Origin: Trichomonas tenax
Lineage: Eukaryota > Parabasalia > Trichomonadida > Trichomonadidae
Assembly (NCBI GenBank): GCA_023091735.1
Contig: JALKBU010001413.1
Location: forward strand, 1-11,325
Length of the DNA stretch: 11,325 bases
Reading direction: 5' to 3'
Each line of letters begins with the position of its first letter. Position 1 is the stretch's first letter. The notes under the pieces are model-generated. The model did no database searches, was not told where the DNA came from, and saw nothing but the letters and a program-made list of their open reading frames with translations. Position numbers and translations under genes: made by a program. Below are positions 1-8,834 of this stretch, piece after piece.

Positions 1-200
1 CATAAATTTCTTTCGCTTTAATTTGTCGGTAGGTTGGTTGGTTAGTCATAAATTATTTTCAAAACTGAATACATTTTATAAAGTCATTAGTTTTAAAATT
101 AATTTTAACGTTAGTTTGTAAGTAATTCTAAATTTTATTTTCTATATGGGGGGGGGGACCCTAACTTGTAAAATTATTTTTGCCGTAAATATATATAAAA
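1..200. other. AT-rich flank with no gene seen
   Basis: I see no coding region here. The stretch is AT-rich, with a short GGTT-type tandem near 30-45 and a run of ten G at 148-157 followed by ACCCTAAC. The only notable ATG (146) opens a reading frame that stops within about 25 codons. Nothing resembles a tRNA or other known RNA gene. Confidence 0.6.
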
Positions 201-247
201 AGATGTTTGCGGAAGCCACGGCGTAGTCGTGGATTACGCGAACATCT
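201..247. repeat. 47-nt two-tier foldback (hairpin)
   Basis: Arms 201-211 (AGATGTTTGCG) and 237-247 (CGCGAACATCT) pair over 11 positions, with one G-U wobble at 208/240 on the + strand. Inside is a symmetric 4x4 internal loop (212-215, 233-236), then a perfect 5-bp stem CCACG/CGTGG (216-220, 228-232) and a 7-nt loop. The element is much more GC-rich than its AT-rich surroundings. It could be a small structured RNA, a precursor hairpin, or one copy of a dispersed palindromic repeat. I do not recognise the family, and the pairing itself is the only evidence. Confidence 0.5.
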
Positions 248-409
248 AATTACTAACTGAAAATATAAATGAAAATAAAGAAGCAATTCTAATACTGAAA
301 GATAAAGAAGTAATGTTTAAAAGAATGAGAGGCAAAATAAGAGAGTGGAATAAAATTAATAGAATAATATTATGGATAATGGAGAGCAAACCTAGAGACT
401 AAAGAGTAG
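248..409. other. AT-rich spacer with no gene seen
   Basis: This is purine- and A-rich sequence between the two foldback regions. An ATG at 313 opens a frame of about 29 codons, rich in Lys, Arg and Ile, that ends at TAA near 400. It has no recognisable motif and is probably chance. GC over 301-360 is 15 of 60 bases. Confidence 0.5.
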
Positions 410-540
410 GGTCGGGCAGACCTCAGTGGCACCGCCAGTGTCGAAGACTGCGAATCATGCACTAGGACACCAAGTATAGCATCTATGTATCGTGAAAGCC
501 GCGCGTGCTTTCACGCACTTTCGAACCTCTGTCTAGATGC
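410..540. ncRNA. Candidate structured RNA or structured repeat (GC-rich block)
   Basis: GC over 421-540 is 63 of 120 bases, against 15 of 60 at 301-360 and 20 of 60 at 601-660. A local GC island in AT-rich DNA is often a noncoding RNA gene. Several short stems fit in order: GGTC/GACC (410-413, 419-422), TGGC/GCCA (427-430, 434-437), GTGTC/GACAC (438-442, 466-470), and an outer 7-bp stem GCATCTA/TAGATGC (479-485, 534-540). The outer stem encloses a perfect 9-bp hairpin CGTGAAAGC/GCTTTCACG (491-499, 507-515) with a 7-nt loop. It does not match tRNA, 5S rRNA, SRP RNA, RNase P/MRP RNA or spliceosomal snRNA as far as I can judge. The strand is unknown. The same block is also open in one + frame (410-646), so a decayed coding or transposon fragment remains possible. 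Confidence 0.4.
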
Positions 541-555
541 CCCATTGCAAAATGA

Positions 556-606
556 CACTTTTTGTAAACTGCTCACCAAATCTATTTCTGACAAATCTGA
601 CACTTT
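556..606 (+). promoter_or_regulatory. Upstream motif cluster (CACTTTTTGTAAA and TCTGACA pair)
   Basis: CACTTTTTGTAAA lies at 556-568. It is followed by two TCTGACA copies nine bases apart (587-593 and 596-602), the second within AATCTGACACTTT (594-606). The same 13-mer recurs at 9622-9634, beside the start of the RRM gene, and AATCTGACA recurs at 9703-9711 and 9877-9885. A variant, CACTGTTTTTGTAAAAA, lies closer to the BEACH frame at 682-698. Sharing between two intergenic regions suggests a cis-regulatory site, but no factor is known to me. Confidence 0.35.
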
Positions 607-756
607 ACAAAACACGTTAGTTGGATTTGTCCTGCACTCGTATTAAATAACACAATAAAAATCATTACGCGCCATTTTTTGCACTGTTTTTGTAAAAAAA
701 ATTTATTATCGAGAAAATTACATTCCTTAATTATTCAGACCTTTATTCATCAATAA

Positions 757-764
757 TCACATTA
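757..764 (+). promoter_or_regulatory. Possible trichomonad-type initiator (TCACATTA)
   Basis: TCACATTA fits the TCA-pyrimidine-(A/T) initiator known from Trichomonas vaginalis, in which the A is the transcription start. It sits 19 nt before ATG 778, a typical trichomonad leader length. However, that ATG is out of frame with the long BEACH frame and reaches a stop near 952. The site may therefore be a coincidence inside the coding region. Transcript 5'-end data would decide. Confidence 0.2.
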
Positions 765-782
765 AAGGCCTCCAGCGATGCC

Positions 783-3700
783 GTGCCTCCGGATGTCTTT
801 ACTGATGGTAATGGTATTATCACTTTCCCGGTATTTCCGCCCAATGAACAGCGACAAGTTCTCACAGAGCTACAAAACAACAACGGGAGGCTTGAGATTC
901 TCATACAGAACTTATTTCCTTCGTTTTTCAACGAATCAGCGATTGAAAGAATGAATAATAGAAATTTAATCAACGATTTTTATCCATATATCTCAGCTTA
1001 TGTGCTACACTCGTCTATTTCCTGGTTAATATTGTCGAGGTCTGCAAATATTGTGTCTTCTTTGCAGCCATTACTCAAAATTTTGATATCTCTCGTAAAA
1101 TCAAAGAATTGCTTCATAGCGAATCAAATTCCGCTTATTACGACAACATTCTACAACCTTTATTCATCTTATTTGACAAATTTACCATTGGTCAAATTTC
1201 AAGAATTTCTTGATTGTCTGCGTGATTTTTACACATCAGAAATAAATAACTTTCCTCTGAAGGCATATGACCTCCTTCCGGAGTGCATTCACGCAATTAA
1301 AAAGTCAAATAGAAGCGGGGCAAATATTTCATCTGAAAGTCTTTACGCAGTGATTGGAATTCTATGCGAGGAACATCCACACACGTTCCCTAAAACTGAT
1401 GCTGAAACAATTTTATCATTAATTTCACCTTCGATTGCTCAACTTGAAATATCAGAATTATCATTATTTTCTCATCTTTCTCCATTACTTTCGATTGAAT
1501 GTATTCATGATATTCTTACGGCACTCTCAAAATCTATCATTCCTTATTTAGTTCAACAAAATATCACATTAAAATTCCCTTCTCAACGAAAAGACAGAAA
1601 TCAAAAGCCACAATTAACGCACAAAGAAGTCACTTTTCAAATATCAGATATCAAAACATTCCTAAACGGAATAAATTTGAGACCCAATATAATTTTACCA
1701 CAAAAATTGAATTTTGAGGACTTTCTCACAAATGAAATGCACACGAGACTTTCGTTATTACTGAGAGCCGCTAAATTAGACACAATTTTCTTGCAATATT
1801 TCATCGATGAAGCAATAAAATTCGTTAAAAAAGGAGAGAATATGGATCATTTGCCATTGATTATCCTTGCACTTCTATTCTTCGCGTGTCACTTCTCGGT
1901 TATTAACTTACAAGATCCATTTTTTGAATTTTTCGCTTTAACACCAGTTTTTGATGGCGGATATACCATTTTCGATGAATTGGACGATTTTACAGTAATT
2001 GATGCTGCAAGAAACGCATTTATTGAATTAGTCATCAAATCATCGAATTTTAACTCACCAGCATTCATGACATGCGTACAGTATCCACTTATGTTCCAAG
2101 AATTTATGCACAGAATTATCAGAGACATTCAATTTCTTAATACGGAAAATTTAGTTCCTTTAGTTAAATTCATAATGCCAGCATCACTTTATTTTCAGGA
2201 ACTTGATATGAATTCTGACAATTGTTGCCCAGAAATTGAGGGTGCAAGAGCTTCTCTTTTCTTATTAATTTCACATATTCTTGGAATGGAAGGCTGCGGA
2301 CAAAAATTATTCAGCAACAACTACTTCTCAACTTTCTTCTTATCATTCATGTTCGAAGATGCGCCAAGAGAGTACGCATTAACAAATCTTAGATTATTCA
2401 TGTCTGATCCAAACAAACAGATTCCCCAAGAACTTCTCTCGATCCTCACACATGTTTTGAATGTGTGTTTCTCAAATTTCCAGAATGAAAGTTATCTTTT
2501 GATTATTTACGATATGTTGCAGACATTAAACGAAGTTTTAAAGCATAAACGCTCATCCACACAATTGTTTGAAAAATTCAGAGCTTCATTCTTCCCATCA
2601 ATGTCGAAATTAACGACATCTGAGATTTCTCAAAAAGTTCTGCTTCAATATATTCAATTCTTCGCTTTAACATCAAGCTATCAATTATTGAACAGCGCAC
2701 AGCTCTCAGCTTTAGAAAACTGTATTTGCAGAGTTTTTAATTCAACATTACCGCATTCATTGTGGGTTAAATTGATTCAATTAGTTGCAACAGATATGAC
2801 ACCATCACTAAATCCATCTTTTTACATCAGACAGCCAGATGCTATCAAATCGATGCTGAAAATTTCTCAAGACACAGACAAGTTCTTAGAAGTTCTCCAA
2901 TTCATCAACAACTTAGTCAAATTCTCTCCAGCGAATAGAACGGCGAGCCACGAACATGATGTTGATCTTTACATCATTCAGATGCTCAAAAATCTGAAAA
3001 ATCCACCAATAGATATTGTTAATGCGCTTCTTCAAATTTTCCAGTCAGTTGCTGTTCTTTGTTCTTCATCATCAGTTGTTCAAAGGTTTGTTTCACTGTT
3101 TGCTCCAATTCGCGGAAAGTACATTCCACACAACATCAACTTATACATGAACATTCTCAATGCGATTGTCCAAACGACAATGAAGCTTCCTGTGATGTGG
3201 ATGCGTTTGACAAAAGATGGCGCATCTCTTGATGTTCAAGGACTGACAGCAAAACATTTCGAAGATGGATTCTCTATCGCGTTTTGGGCTTTCATTGATT
3301 CAGCACAGGCTCAATACAAACCAATTATTGCACAATTCACAGATTCGCATAACAGAAAATTAACATGGTTCTTCTCAGCAACATCACTCTTCTTCACGCA
3401 GCGTTCTGAAACATATGAAAGCACAGGGCGTGTTGAGATGGATGACATTCCTAAACAGCACTGGAACTTCTTCATATTGACATATAAGACAGATGCGAAA
3501 ATGAGTGTTATGGAAACAGTCATCAACTGCAAGAAAGTCGAACCTCTCGAGTTCCAAACAATGACATTCCACGATGGACCAGTTTCGTGCACTATTGGTG
3601 GAACACTTCCTGATTCAGCAGAAACAGATCAATTCTCACGTCTCGGAACTTTCGCGATGTTCCCTGTTTTGTCTGACGATGCAGGAAGTGCATTATATGA

Positions 3701-6700
3701 AGTTGGACCAAGAGTGAGAAAAGATAATATGCCAACAAAGCCAGTTTTCCATGCAAAGCTTTTCGATGACTTGAGCCGTTTGGGAGTGAGGACAATTAAC
3801 TCAGACGAAAACATCAAAGTCTCTTTGTCAAAGAAGAATGTTCGCGCACAGCCAAACTTTTTAGGTGCGTTAATCAACTTGTGCAAAGTTGAAATTTTAA
3901 TTCCACTCTTCAGTGAACTTGATATGTATACAGAAGACAACCAGAAGATTCCTGATTTCCAGCGTGGAGTCATTGAGTGTTTCTCGAACATGTTTTCAAG
4001 CTCAGAGAATGCCCAGAAATCATTCCACTGGGGTCGCGGTTTCGCAATCATCTCTCATTTACTTCTCGAAGCTTCTAAGACAAATATTACTTATTCGTTG
4101 TACAAACAGTTTTACGCAATGATGCAATCGATTTCATTCCCAGTCTTACAATTAGAAATCATGCACGATATCTTGTTGAACGTTGATATTTGGACAAGAT
4201 GCGATGATGAAGGCCATATTCTTGTTTTAAGGCACTGGGCGAGGAATTTGCTTCTTTCATATAAATCAATAGTCGTCGAAGTATTCCCATTCAAACGCAT
4301 TTTGTCTATCCTTAGATTGTATTATTGGTATGAACCAACAGAGAATCCACAAATTTTAGGTATCGAAAACAGATCTCCAAATTTAAATATTACTGAAGCA
4401 AGAAGACTTCATCAATTCATCGCTCTGAGTGTCGCCACAGAACATTTGACAGTCGATGACTTAAGATGTCTTCAAAGCCACTGCATTACATGTGTTGACA
4501 ACAAACAAGTTGCTGATTATCTGTGGATGCTTTTGCAACTTGGAATGTCAAATCCATCACCTTTAGACAACTTCAAAGGCGTTGATTTCGTGTCATTTAT
4601 CTTTGCTCTCTTTGCTCGCAATGATCAGCGCATTTATAGATTTGCTATGAACATTTTCGTTGTCTTTGCAAGAAAGAAACTTACACCACCAGAAATGCTT
4701 CCACAACAGATTTTCCAGATCATTCACGCAATGCAGCCAAATATAATGACACAATGGTTGTTCGAAAAAGTTCTGGAAATGGTTACGCAGGGTCTCCATG
4801 AATTACTTCCTGTTGCTTTCGTCATCGCCAGACACAATGAATACTTTGAAACACTCTTCGAAATTATCAAACCAGAGTCTGTCTACAATTATCACTTCTC
4901 GTGGGTTTTATGGCCGCTTTATGTTGCCAGATATACAGCGGATGAGGAAACAAACAAGATTATCGACTTTGTGGCAACGTGCTCCATTGGATCATGGTTA
5001 AATGTTTTCGCAACAATTGATTTCATCGAGAATGTCTTGAATGAAGATTTGTCATCAATGAAACGCCAATTTTTGCTTTCTTGTGGTAACATTATGCTCA
5101 CACAGAAAGTTCCGGAGAAGTCAATCGTTATGTTCTTCAGGCTCTCTAGATTTTATATATTATTCAGATCATTGAGAGAAGAAAACGAATACATGGAATA
5201 TCTTTATAGAAATTCGTCATTCTTCGATCCAAAGCGTGAAATTCCTCCTCGTTCTCCATCTGCACAACATATTATCACATATGACTCTTTCGCATCTCAA
5301 ATCAGGCACATGTCCAGAACATCTTCATCTTCACACATTTCCGAACAAGACAGTTTCGAGCTCCCTCCGTTCAGGAAATCGACATCAGGCAACTTCGAAA
5401 ATCCTTTAGCATCTGAATTCCTCGACATGATAGAAAAGATGCCTCAATTCAGAAGCCACAGCGTATTCGGTCTCAGGCTTGACTGGGAAGGCAATTGGCT
5501 TGATGCTGAGTTAGCTCTCAAGGTGAATGAGGTCTTCCTCAAGTTTAGAAACAACGACTTCCTTGTCGCCGATATCATTATTTGCGCATTCTTGTTGCAC
5601 TATAAACCAGAAGAAGCCATGGCCCATGCATTCAACATCAAGATAATGGACGACGAAAAGGAGAAGGCAGGACATGCGATTTGTTTGTTGAACACTCACA
5701 TTTCTCAATGCAACCAGAAATCTCAGACATCCATCACATGTGAAAAGAGCGTTGAAAACTCTTTCACACATTCTCACAGAGTTAGACAACTGCATGATCA
5801 GGTTGTCACACAGATGATCTGCCAGACATCGATCGACTACAGCACACTTGTTTCTCAGAACTCTAAGAAGATGATTTCCGGTGCTTCATCAATTATGTCC
5901 GATGACTTCATTGGCGAAAGTCTGATGAGTGTTGGTGCGGCAATTGATGATATCGCATTCCAGAGACGTGAGAACTCGAGGCGCTGGAACACACTCTGGA
6001 GATACTTAAGCGTTGAGCGTGCGCCATGGAGCTTCACAAGTCCAGATCAGAGCCACTTCAAGAGAGACAACACCGCATGCGCACTCTTCTGCCCATTCAA
6101 GCTGAAGCGCAATCTTCACTTCTATCACAACGATTCATCGTTAAGGAACAGACGTGACTCGCTGACAGTTCCTCTCAGTCTCTATGAAGTTCACGGACGT
6201 GCACATGATGATAAAGATGCTCCTGTTGAAGAGAAAGGCTCAGTTTTCTTCGAGGCACCATGTGTTGTCATTGCACCAAATAATGAGCGTGATGCAACAT
6301 TCGTTGTAACGCAGAAACACTTGAAGATCCACTTTGCAGACAAGAAGAAGTGGTATCCATTATCTTCTATTGTTCACTTATTCTTCAGACGCAGATTCCA
6401 GAAACCAAATTCGATTGAAGTATTTTTCGATACAGGAAAGAGTTATTTCATTTTCTTCCCATTCCTGAATTCTCTCGATGTTTTGCAGAAGCTCTCAGAA
6501 CTTCAACTTCCAAGCATAAAAACTCTCCAGACAAAGCCATTCCAGTCATTCTTCCAGAACAGCCAAATGACAAACAGATGGCTCGAAAACAGAGTCTCAA
6601 ACTTCGAGTATTTGATGCATCTCAACGTGATGAGCGGAAGATCTTTCAACGATCTCACGCAATATCCTGTTCTCCCATGGGTCTTCACAGATTACGCAGC

Positions 6701-8555
6701 AGAAAAACTCATCGAAAGACCGGACAAAATCAGAGAACTCAAGAAACCGCTTGGCACAATAAATAAAGAGAGACTCACAGAAATCATTAAATCAATGAGT
6801 GAGCAACATGATGCTGGACAACCTATTTACATGTACGAAACAGGATTCTCCAACGAACCAGCTGTTTGCCAGTTTTTGCAGCGCTTAGAACCATTCACAA
6901 CGATGAATAACCAGATACAGCGTGCAATGTTCGATAATAGTGATCCGCCGTTCTTATCCGTTGGTGGTGCATTCAAGCAAGTCACAGAGAACTTAAATGA
7001 CTACAGAGAATTAATCCCAGAGTTCTTCTTTATGCCAGAATTCCTTGTTTCTCCAACAAACACACAGATAACACAGTCACCAAAATACAAGAGAACACCA
7101 AATGTCGAATTGCCTCCATGGGCTCATAACTCATCCCTTGAGTTCGTCTATGAGCACAGAAAGATCCTCGAGTCAAAGCAAGTCACTGAGAACCTCCACA
7201 ATTGGATTGATCTCATTTGGGGCGTCAAACAAAAGTCGATGTCAGATGGATTCCCGGAGAACATTTACAGACCAGAAATGTACGAAGATTATGCTCCAAA
7301 GAACGAAGATGAGGAGCCAAAAGTCAGATCTGTTCTTGAATATGCAGGACAGATGCCTCCGCAACTCTTTACTCGCCCTCATCCACAAAGGCTCTATTCT
7401 CCTGAAGTTGACTTTACTTTCACAGTGCCTTCATATGTTAATGTTCCTAATATCTCAGAAGTCGTTTTAAGCCGGATTGATGTTGTTTCCACATCAAGTG
7501 GCAGACTTCTCAATGCAAAGATCAGTATCGTCGATACAACTGGATTGATTTCAACCGTTAATGTTGATTTCTCGAAGAATCTCAAATCTGATGACTCTAC
7601 AATCAAGCACAAACATTCCAACTCAGGACCAACAGTCAATGTTGGTTCTCTTCCCATCATTAACATCCACAAAGAACCACGAATGATGCCAGTTTTTGCA
7701 CCATCAATGGGCTCTCTTAGAGCAACAGATTCGGATGCTGTCGAAATCGAGAATTTGAACATTATGTTCCAGACTCGTCAAATGAAGTCAATGCCACAGA
7801 TTCCAACAAAGAAGTCTTCGAATTTATGGACATCCGTACGTCAGGGATCAATCGCTGCAATTTCGCCTGTCACAGGAAGAGTTTATTTCATCGATCTTCA
7901 AAGCGGACAAGTTGACAAACTTAGTGCACTCCACAATGATGCTGTCTGCCTTGACAGCGACAAGAACTTCATTGCTGTTGCACTTATGGACTCCGCTCTT
8001 TGCGTCTTCAAGTTTGACAATCTCAAAGAACCAATCAGAGTTATGCCATCATACAGATATTCGATTGAGTGCTGCGGCGTTTCTGCATCATTCTACTTAG
8101 TTGTTATGGGCACACGCGATGGCAGTTTGATCATTAACTCACTCAACAACGGAGGCACAGTCCGCTCCATCGACTTACATGGCTGCAGACCACGCCACGT
8201 GACAATCACTCACGGCTGGGGCTTCGTTGTTGTTTACATGACGGAAATGGTCGAAGGAAGCGAAGCACACTTCATATCTGTTTATAATGTTAACGGTGTC
8301 TTTATCAGGAAGATCCAGATCGACTGCGCTATCGTTGCTTGGGATACATGGGTCTCTTCACAAGGATTCGATTTCATAGTTTTCGTTGATACAAAAGGAA
8401 GAATTTTCTCATTCGAAGTTTTCTACTTGAATATTGAAAAACCATTCTTCAGGATGTGGAAGCCAGTTACATCCATCAGATACCTGAGAATTATCTCATC
8501 AGTTGCTGTAGTAACAACTGATGGAAGAATTACTTTTGTTCCTTCTGAAATGTAA
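783..8555 (+). CDS. Giant BEACH domain protein (PH-BEACH-WD40 family)
   Basis: This is a scaffold of the neurobeachin/LYST/LRBA superfamily, whose known members act in vesicle traffic and membrane or lysosome dynamics. Numbering takes the codon at 783 as residue 1. Residues about 1-800 and 980-1480 are helical, Leu-rich solenoid-like repeats. About 805-975 is a ConA-like lectin-fold module (GFSIAFWAF near 829). About 1480-1540 is a Ser-rich linker. RWNTLWRYL, near 1730, matches the usual pre-PH segment. The PH-BEACH domain spans about 1815-1915 and BEACH about 1925-2205, with NFEYLMHLNVMSGRS from 1940, RELIPEFFFMPEFL near 2075 and WIDLIWGVKQ near 2140. WD40-like repeats fill about 2340-2590 (GTRDGSLII near 2443). 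No FYVE domain is seen. There is no internal stop and no need for an intron. The start is uncertain: 783 is GTG, the frame is open back to 696 without an ATG, and the first in-frame ATG is 951. Family assignment is secure; the cargo is unknown. Confidence 0.93.
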   Translation: MPPDVFTDGNGIITFPVFPPNEQRQVLTELQNNNGRLEILIQNLFPSFFNESAIERMNNRNLINDFYPYISAYVLHSSISWLILSRSANIVSSLQPLLKILISLVKSKNCFIANQIPLITTTFYNLYSSYLTNLPLVKFQEFLDCLRDFYTSEINNFPLKAYDLLPECIHAIKKSNRSGANISSESLYAVIGILCEEHPHTFPKTDAETILSLISPSIAQLEISELSLFSHLSPLLSIECIHDILTALSKSIIPYLVQQNITLKFPSQRKDRNQKPQLTHKEVTFQISDIKTFLNGINLRPNIILPQKLNFEDFLTNEMHTRLSLLLRAAKLDTIFLQYFIDEAIKFVKKGENMDHLPLIILALLFFACHFSVINLQDPFFEFFALTPVFDGGYTIFDELDDFTVIDAARNAFIELVIKSSNFNSPAFMTCVQYPLMFQEFMHRIIRDIQFLNTENLVPLVKFIMPASLYFQELDMNSDNCCPEIEGARASLFLLISHILGMEGCGQKLFSNNYFSTFFLSFMFEDAPREYALTNLRLFMSDPNKQIPQELLSILTHVLNVCFSNFQNESYLLIIYDMLQTLNEVLKHKRSSTQLFEKFRASFFPSMSKLTTSEISQKVLLQYIQFFALTSSYQLLNSAQLSALENCICRVFNSTLPHSLWVKLIQLVATDMTPSLNPSFYIRQPDAIKSMLKISQDTDKFLEVLQFINNLVKFSPANRTASHEHDVDLYIIQMLKNLKNPPIDIVNALLQIFQSVAVLCSSSSVVQRFVSLFAPIRGKYIPHNINLYMNILNAIVQTTMKLPVMWMRLTKDGASLDVQGLTAKHFEDGFSIAFWAFIDSAQAQYKPIIAQFTDSHNRKLTWFFSATSLFFTQRSETYESTGRVEMDDIPKQHWNFFILTYKTDAKMSVMETVINCKKVEPLEFQTMTFHDGPVSCTIGGTLPDSAETDQFSRLGTFAMFPVLSDDAGSALYEVGPRVRKDNMPTKPVFHAKLFDDLSRLGVRTINSDENIKVSLSKKNVRAQPNFLGALINLCKVEILIPLFSELDMYTEDNQKIPDFQRGVIECFSNMFSSSENAQKSFHWGRGFAIISHLLLEASKTNITYSLYKQFYAMMQSISFPVLQLEIMHDILLNVDIWTRCDDEGHILVLRHWARNLLLSYKSIVVEVFPFKRILSILRLYYWYEPTENPQILGIENRSPNLNITEARRLHQFIALSVATEHLTVDDLRCLQSHCITCVDNKQVADYLWMLLQLGMSNPSPLDNFKGVDFVSFIFALFARNDQRIYRFAMNIFVVFARKKLTPPEMLPQQIFQIIHAMQPNIMTQWLFEKVLEMVTQGLHELLPVAFVIARHNEYFETLFEIIKPESVYNYHFSWVLWPLYVARYTADEETNKIIDFVATCSIGSWLNVFATIDFIENVLNEDLSSMKRQFLLSCGNIMLTQKVPEKSIVMFFRLSRFYILFRSLREENEYMEYLYRNSSFFDPKREIPPRSPSAQHIITYDSFASQIRHMSRTSSSSHISEQDSFELPPFRKSTSGNFENPLASEFLDMIEKMPQFRSHSVFGLRLDWEGNWLDAELALKVNEVFLKFRNNDFLVADIIICAFLLHYKPEEAMAHAFNIKIMDDEKEKAGHAICLLNTHISQCNQKSQTSITCEKSVENSFTHSHRVRQLHDQVVTQMICQTSIDYSTLVSQNSKKMISGASSIMSDDFIGESLMSVGAAIDDIAFQRRENSRRWNTLWRYLSVERAPWSFTSPDQSHFKRDNTACALFCPFKLKRNLHFYHNDSSLRNRRDSLTVPLSLYEVHGRAHDDKDAPVEEKGSVFFEAPCVVIAPNNERDATFVVTQKHLKIHFADKKKWYPLSSIVHLFFRRRFQKPNSIEVFFDTGKSYFIFFPFLNSLDVLQKLSELQLPSIKTLQTKPFQSFFQNSQMTNRWLENRVSNFEYLMHLNVMSGRSFNDLTQYPVLPWVFTDYAAEKLIERPDKIRELKKPLGTINKERLTEIIKSMSEQHDAGQPIYMYETGFSNEPAVCQFLQRLEPFTTMNNQIQRAMFDNSDPPFLSVGGAFKQVTENLNDYRELIPEFFFMPEFLVSPTNTQITQSPKYKRTPNVELPPWAHNSSLEFVYEHRKILESKQVTENLHNWIDLIWGVKQKSMSDGFPENIYRPEMYEDYAPKNEDEEPKVRSVLEYAGQMPPQLFTRPHPQRLYSPEVDFTFTVPSYVNVPNISEVVLSRIDVVSTSSGRLLNAKISIVDTTGLISTVNVDFSKNLKSDDSTIKHKHSNSGPTVNVGSLPIINIHKEPRMMPVFAPSMGSLRATDSDAVEIENLNIMFQTRQMKSMPQIPTKKSSNLWTSVRQGSIAAISPVTGRVYFIDLQSGQVDKLSALHNDAVCLDSDKNFIAVALMDSALCVFKFDNLKEPIRVMPSYRYSIECCGVSASFYLVVMGTRDGSLIINSLNNGGTVRSIDLHGCRPRHVTITHGWGFVVVYMTEMVEGSEAHFISVYNVNGVFIRKIQIDCAIVAWDTWVSSQGFDFIVFVDTKGRIFSFEVFYLNIEKPFFRMWKPVTSIRYLRIISSVAVVTTDGRITFVPSEM

Positions 8556-8834
8556 TTTATTTTTTATTTTGTTAATTCTTATATAAATATTTTTCTATAA
8601 TATTCAAAATACTAATCACAAAACATGATTTTATATCAAGATAGATTTTATTTATGCTTTTAATAGATTTCAAGACTAAATTCACATATAATTTCAATAT
8701 GTTATTGTATAGAATGAAGGGTAATTGATGATTAATGAATATAATTTTGATCAAAATAATATCTTTAAAAATTTCAAAATATCGAAGAGATATGTACGAA
8801 AACAGAACAAATTTTAAAAACAAAACATAAAAAC
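8556..8834. other. AT-rich convergent intergenic spacer
   Basis: This 279-bp gap separates the stop codons of the two convergent genes and must carry both 3' ends. It is very AT-rich, with no hairpin terminator or RNA gene that I can support. The minus-strand open frame here (8572-8823) is Ile/Lys/Tyr-rich and is best explained by base composition. Confidence 0.6.

Noticed and set aside
148..165. G10 run followed by ACCCTAAC, resembling a telomere C-strand or telomerase template
   Set aside because: Only eight bases match the TTAGGG-type repeat, with no array and no surrounding telomerase-RNA features. A match of this length is expected by chance in about 11 kb.
251..258. ACTAAC-like sequence near 252, resembling a trichomonad branch-point/3' splice motif
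   Set aside because: It is followed by TGAAA and lacks the adjoining ACACAG, and no fitting exon follows.
519..527. TTCGAA near 520, resembling a tRNA T-loop
   Set aside because: No 5-bp T-stem flanks it, and no A-box or acceptor stem is found at the right distances.
485..646. 53-codon + frame starting with ATG 485, part of a longer open stretch 410-646
   Set aside because: It has no recognisable domain and overlaps the GC-rich stem-forming block. It ends at TAA 644 well before the BEACH frame. Open length here is modest and can come from GC-rich sequence by chance; kept only as an alternative to the RNA idea.
778..954. 58-codon frame from ATG 778 overlapping the BEACH 5' end
   Set aside because: It has the right position after an initiator-like site, but its product is not protein-like, and the overlapping frame clearly continues into the BEACH protein.
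3629..4051. 140-codon minus-strand frame within the BEACH gene, and other antisense frames there
   Set aside because: They lie inside well-supported coding sequence, have no domains, and are mirror shadows of the BEACH codons.
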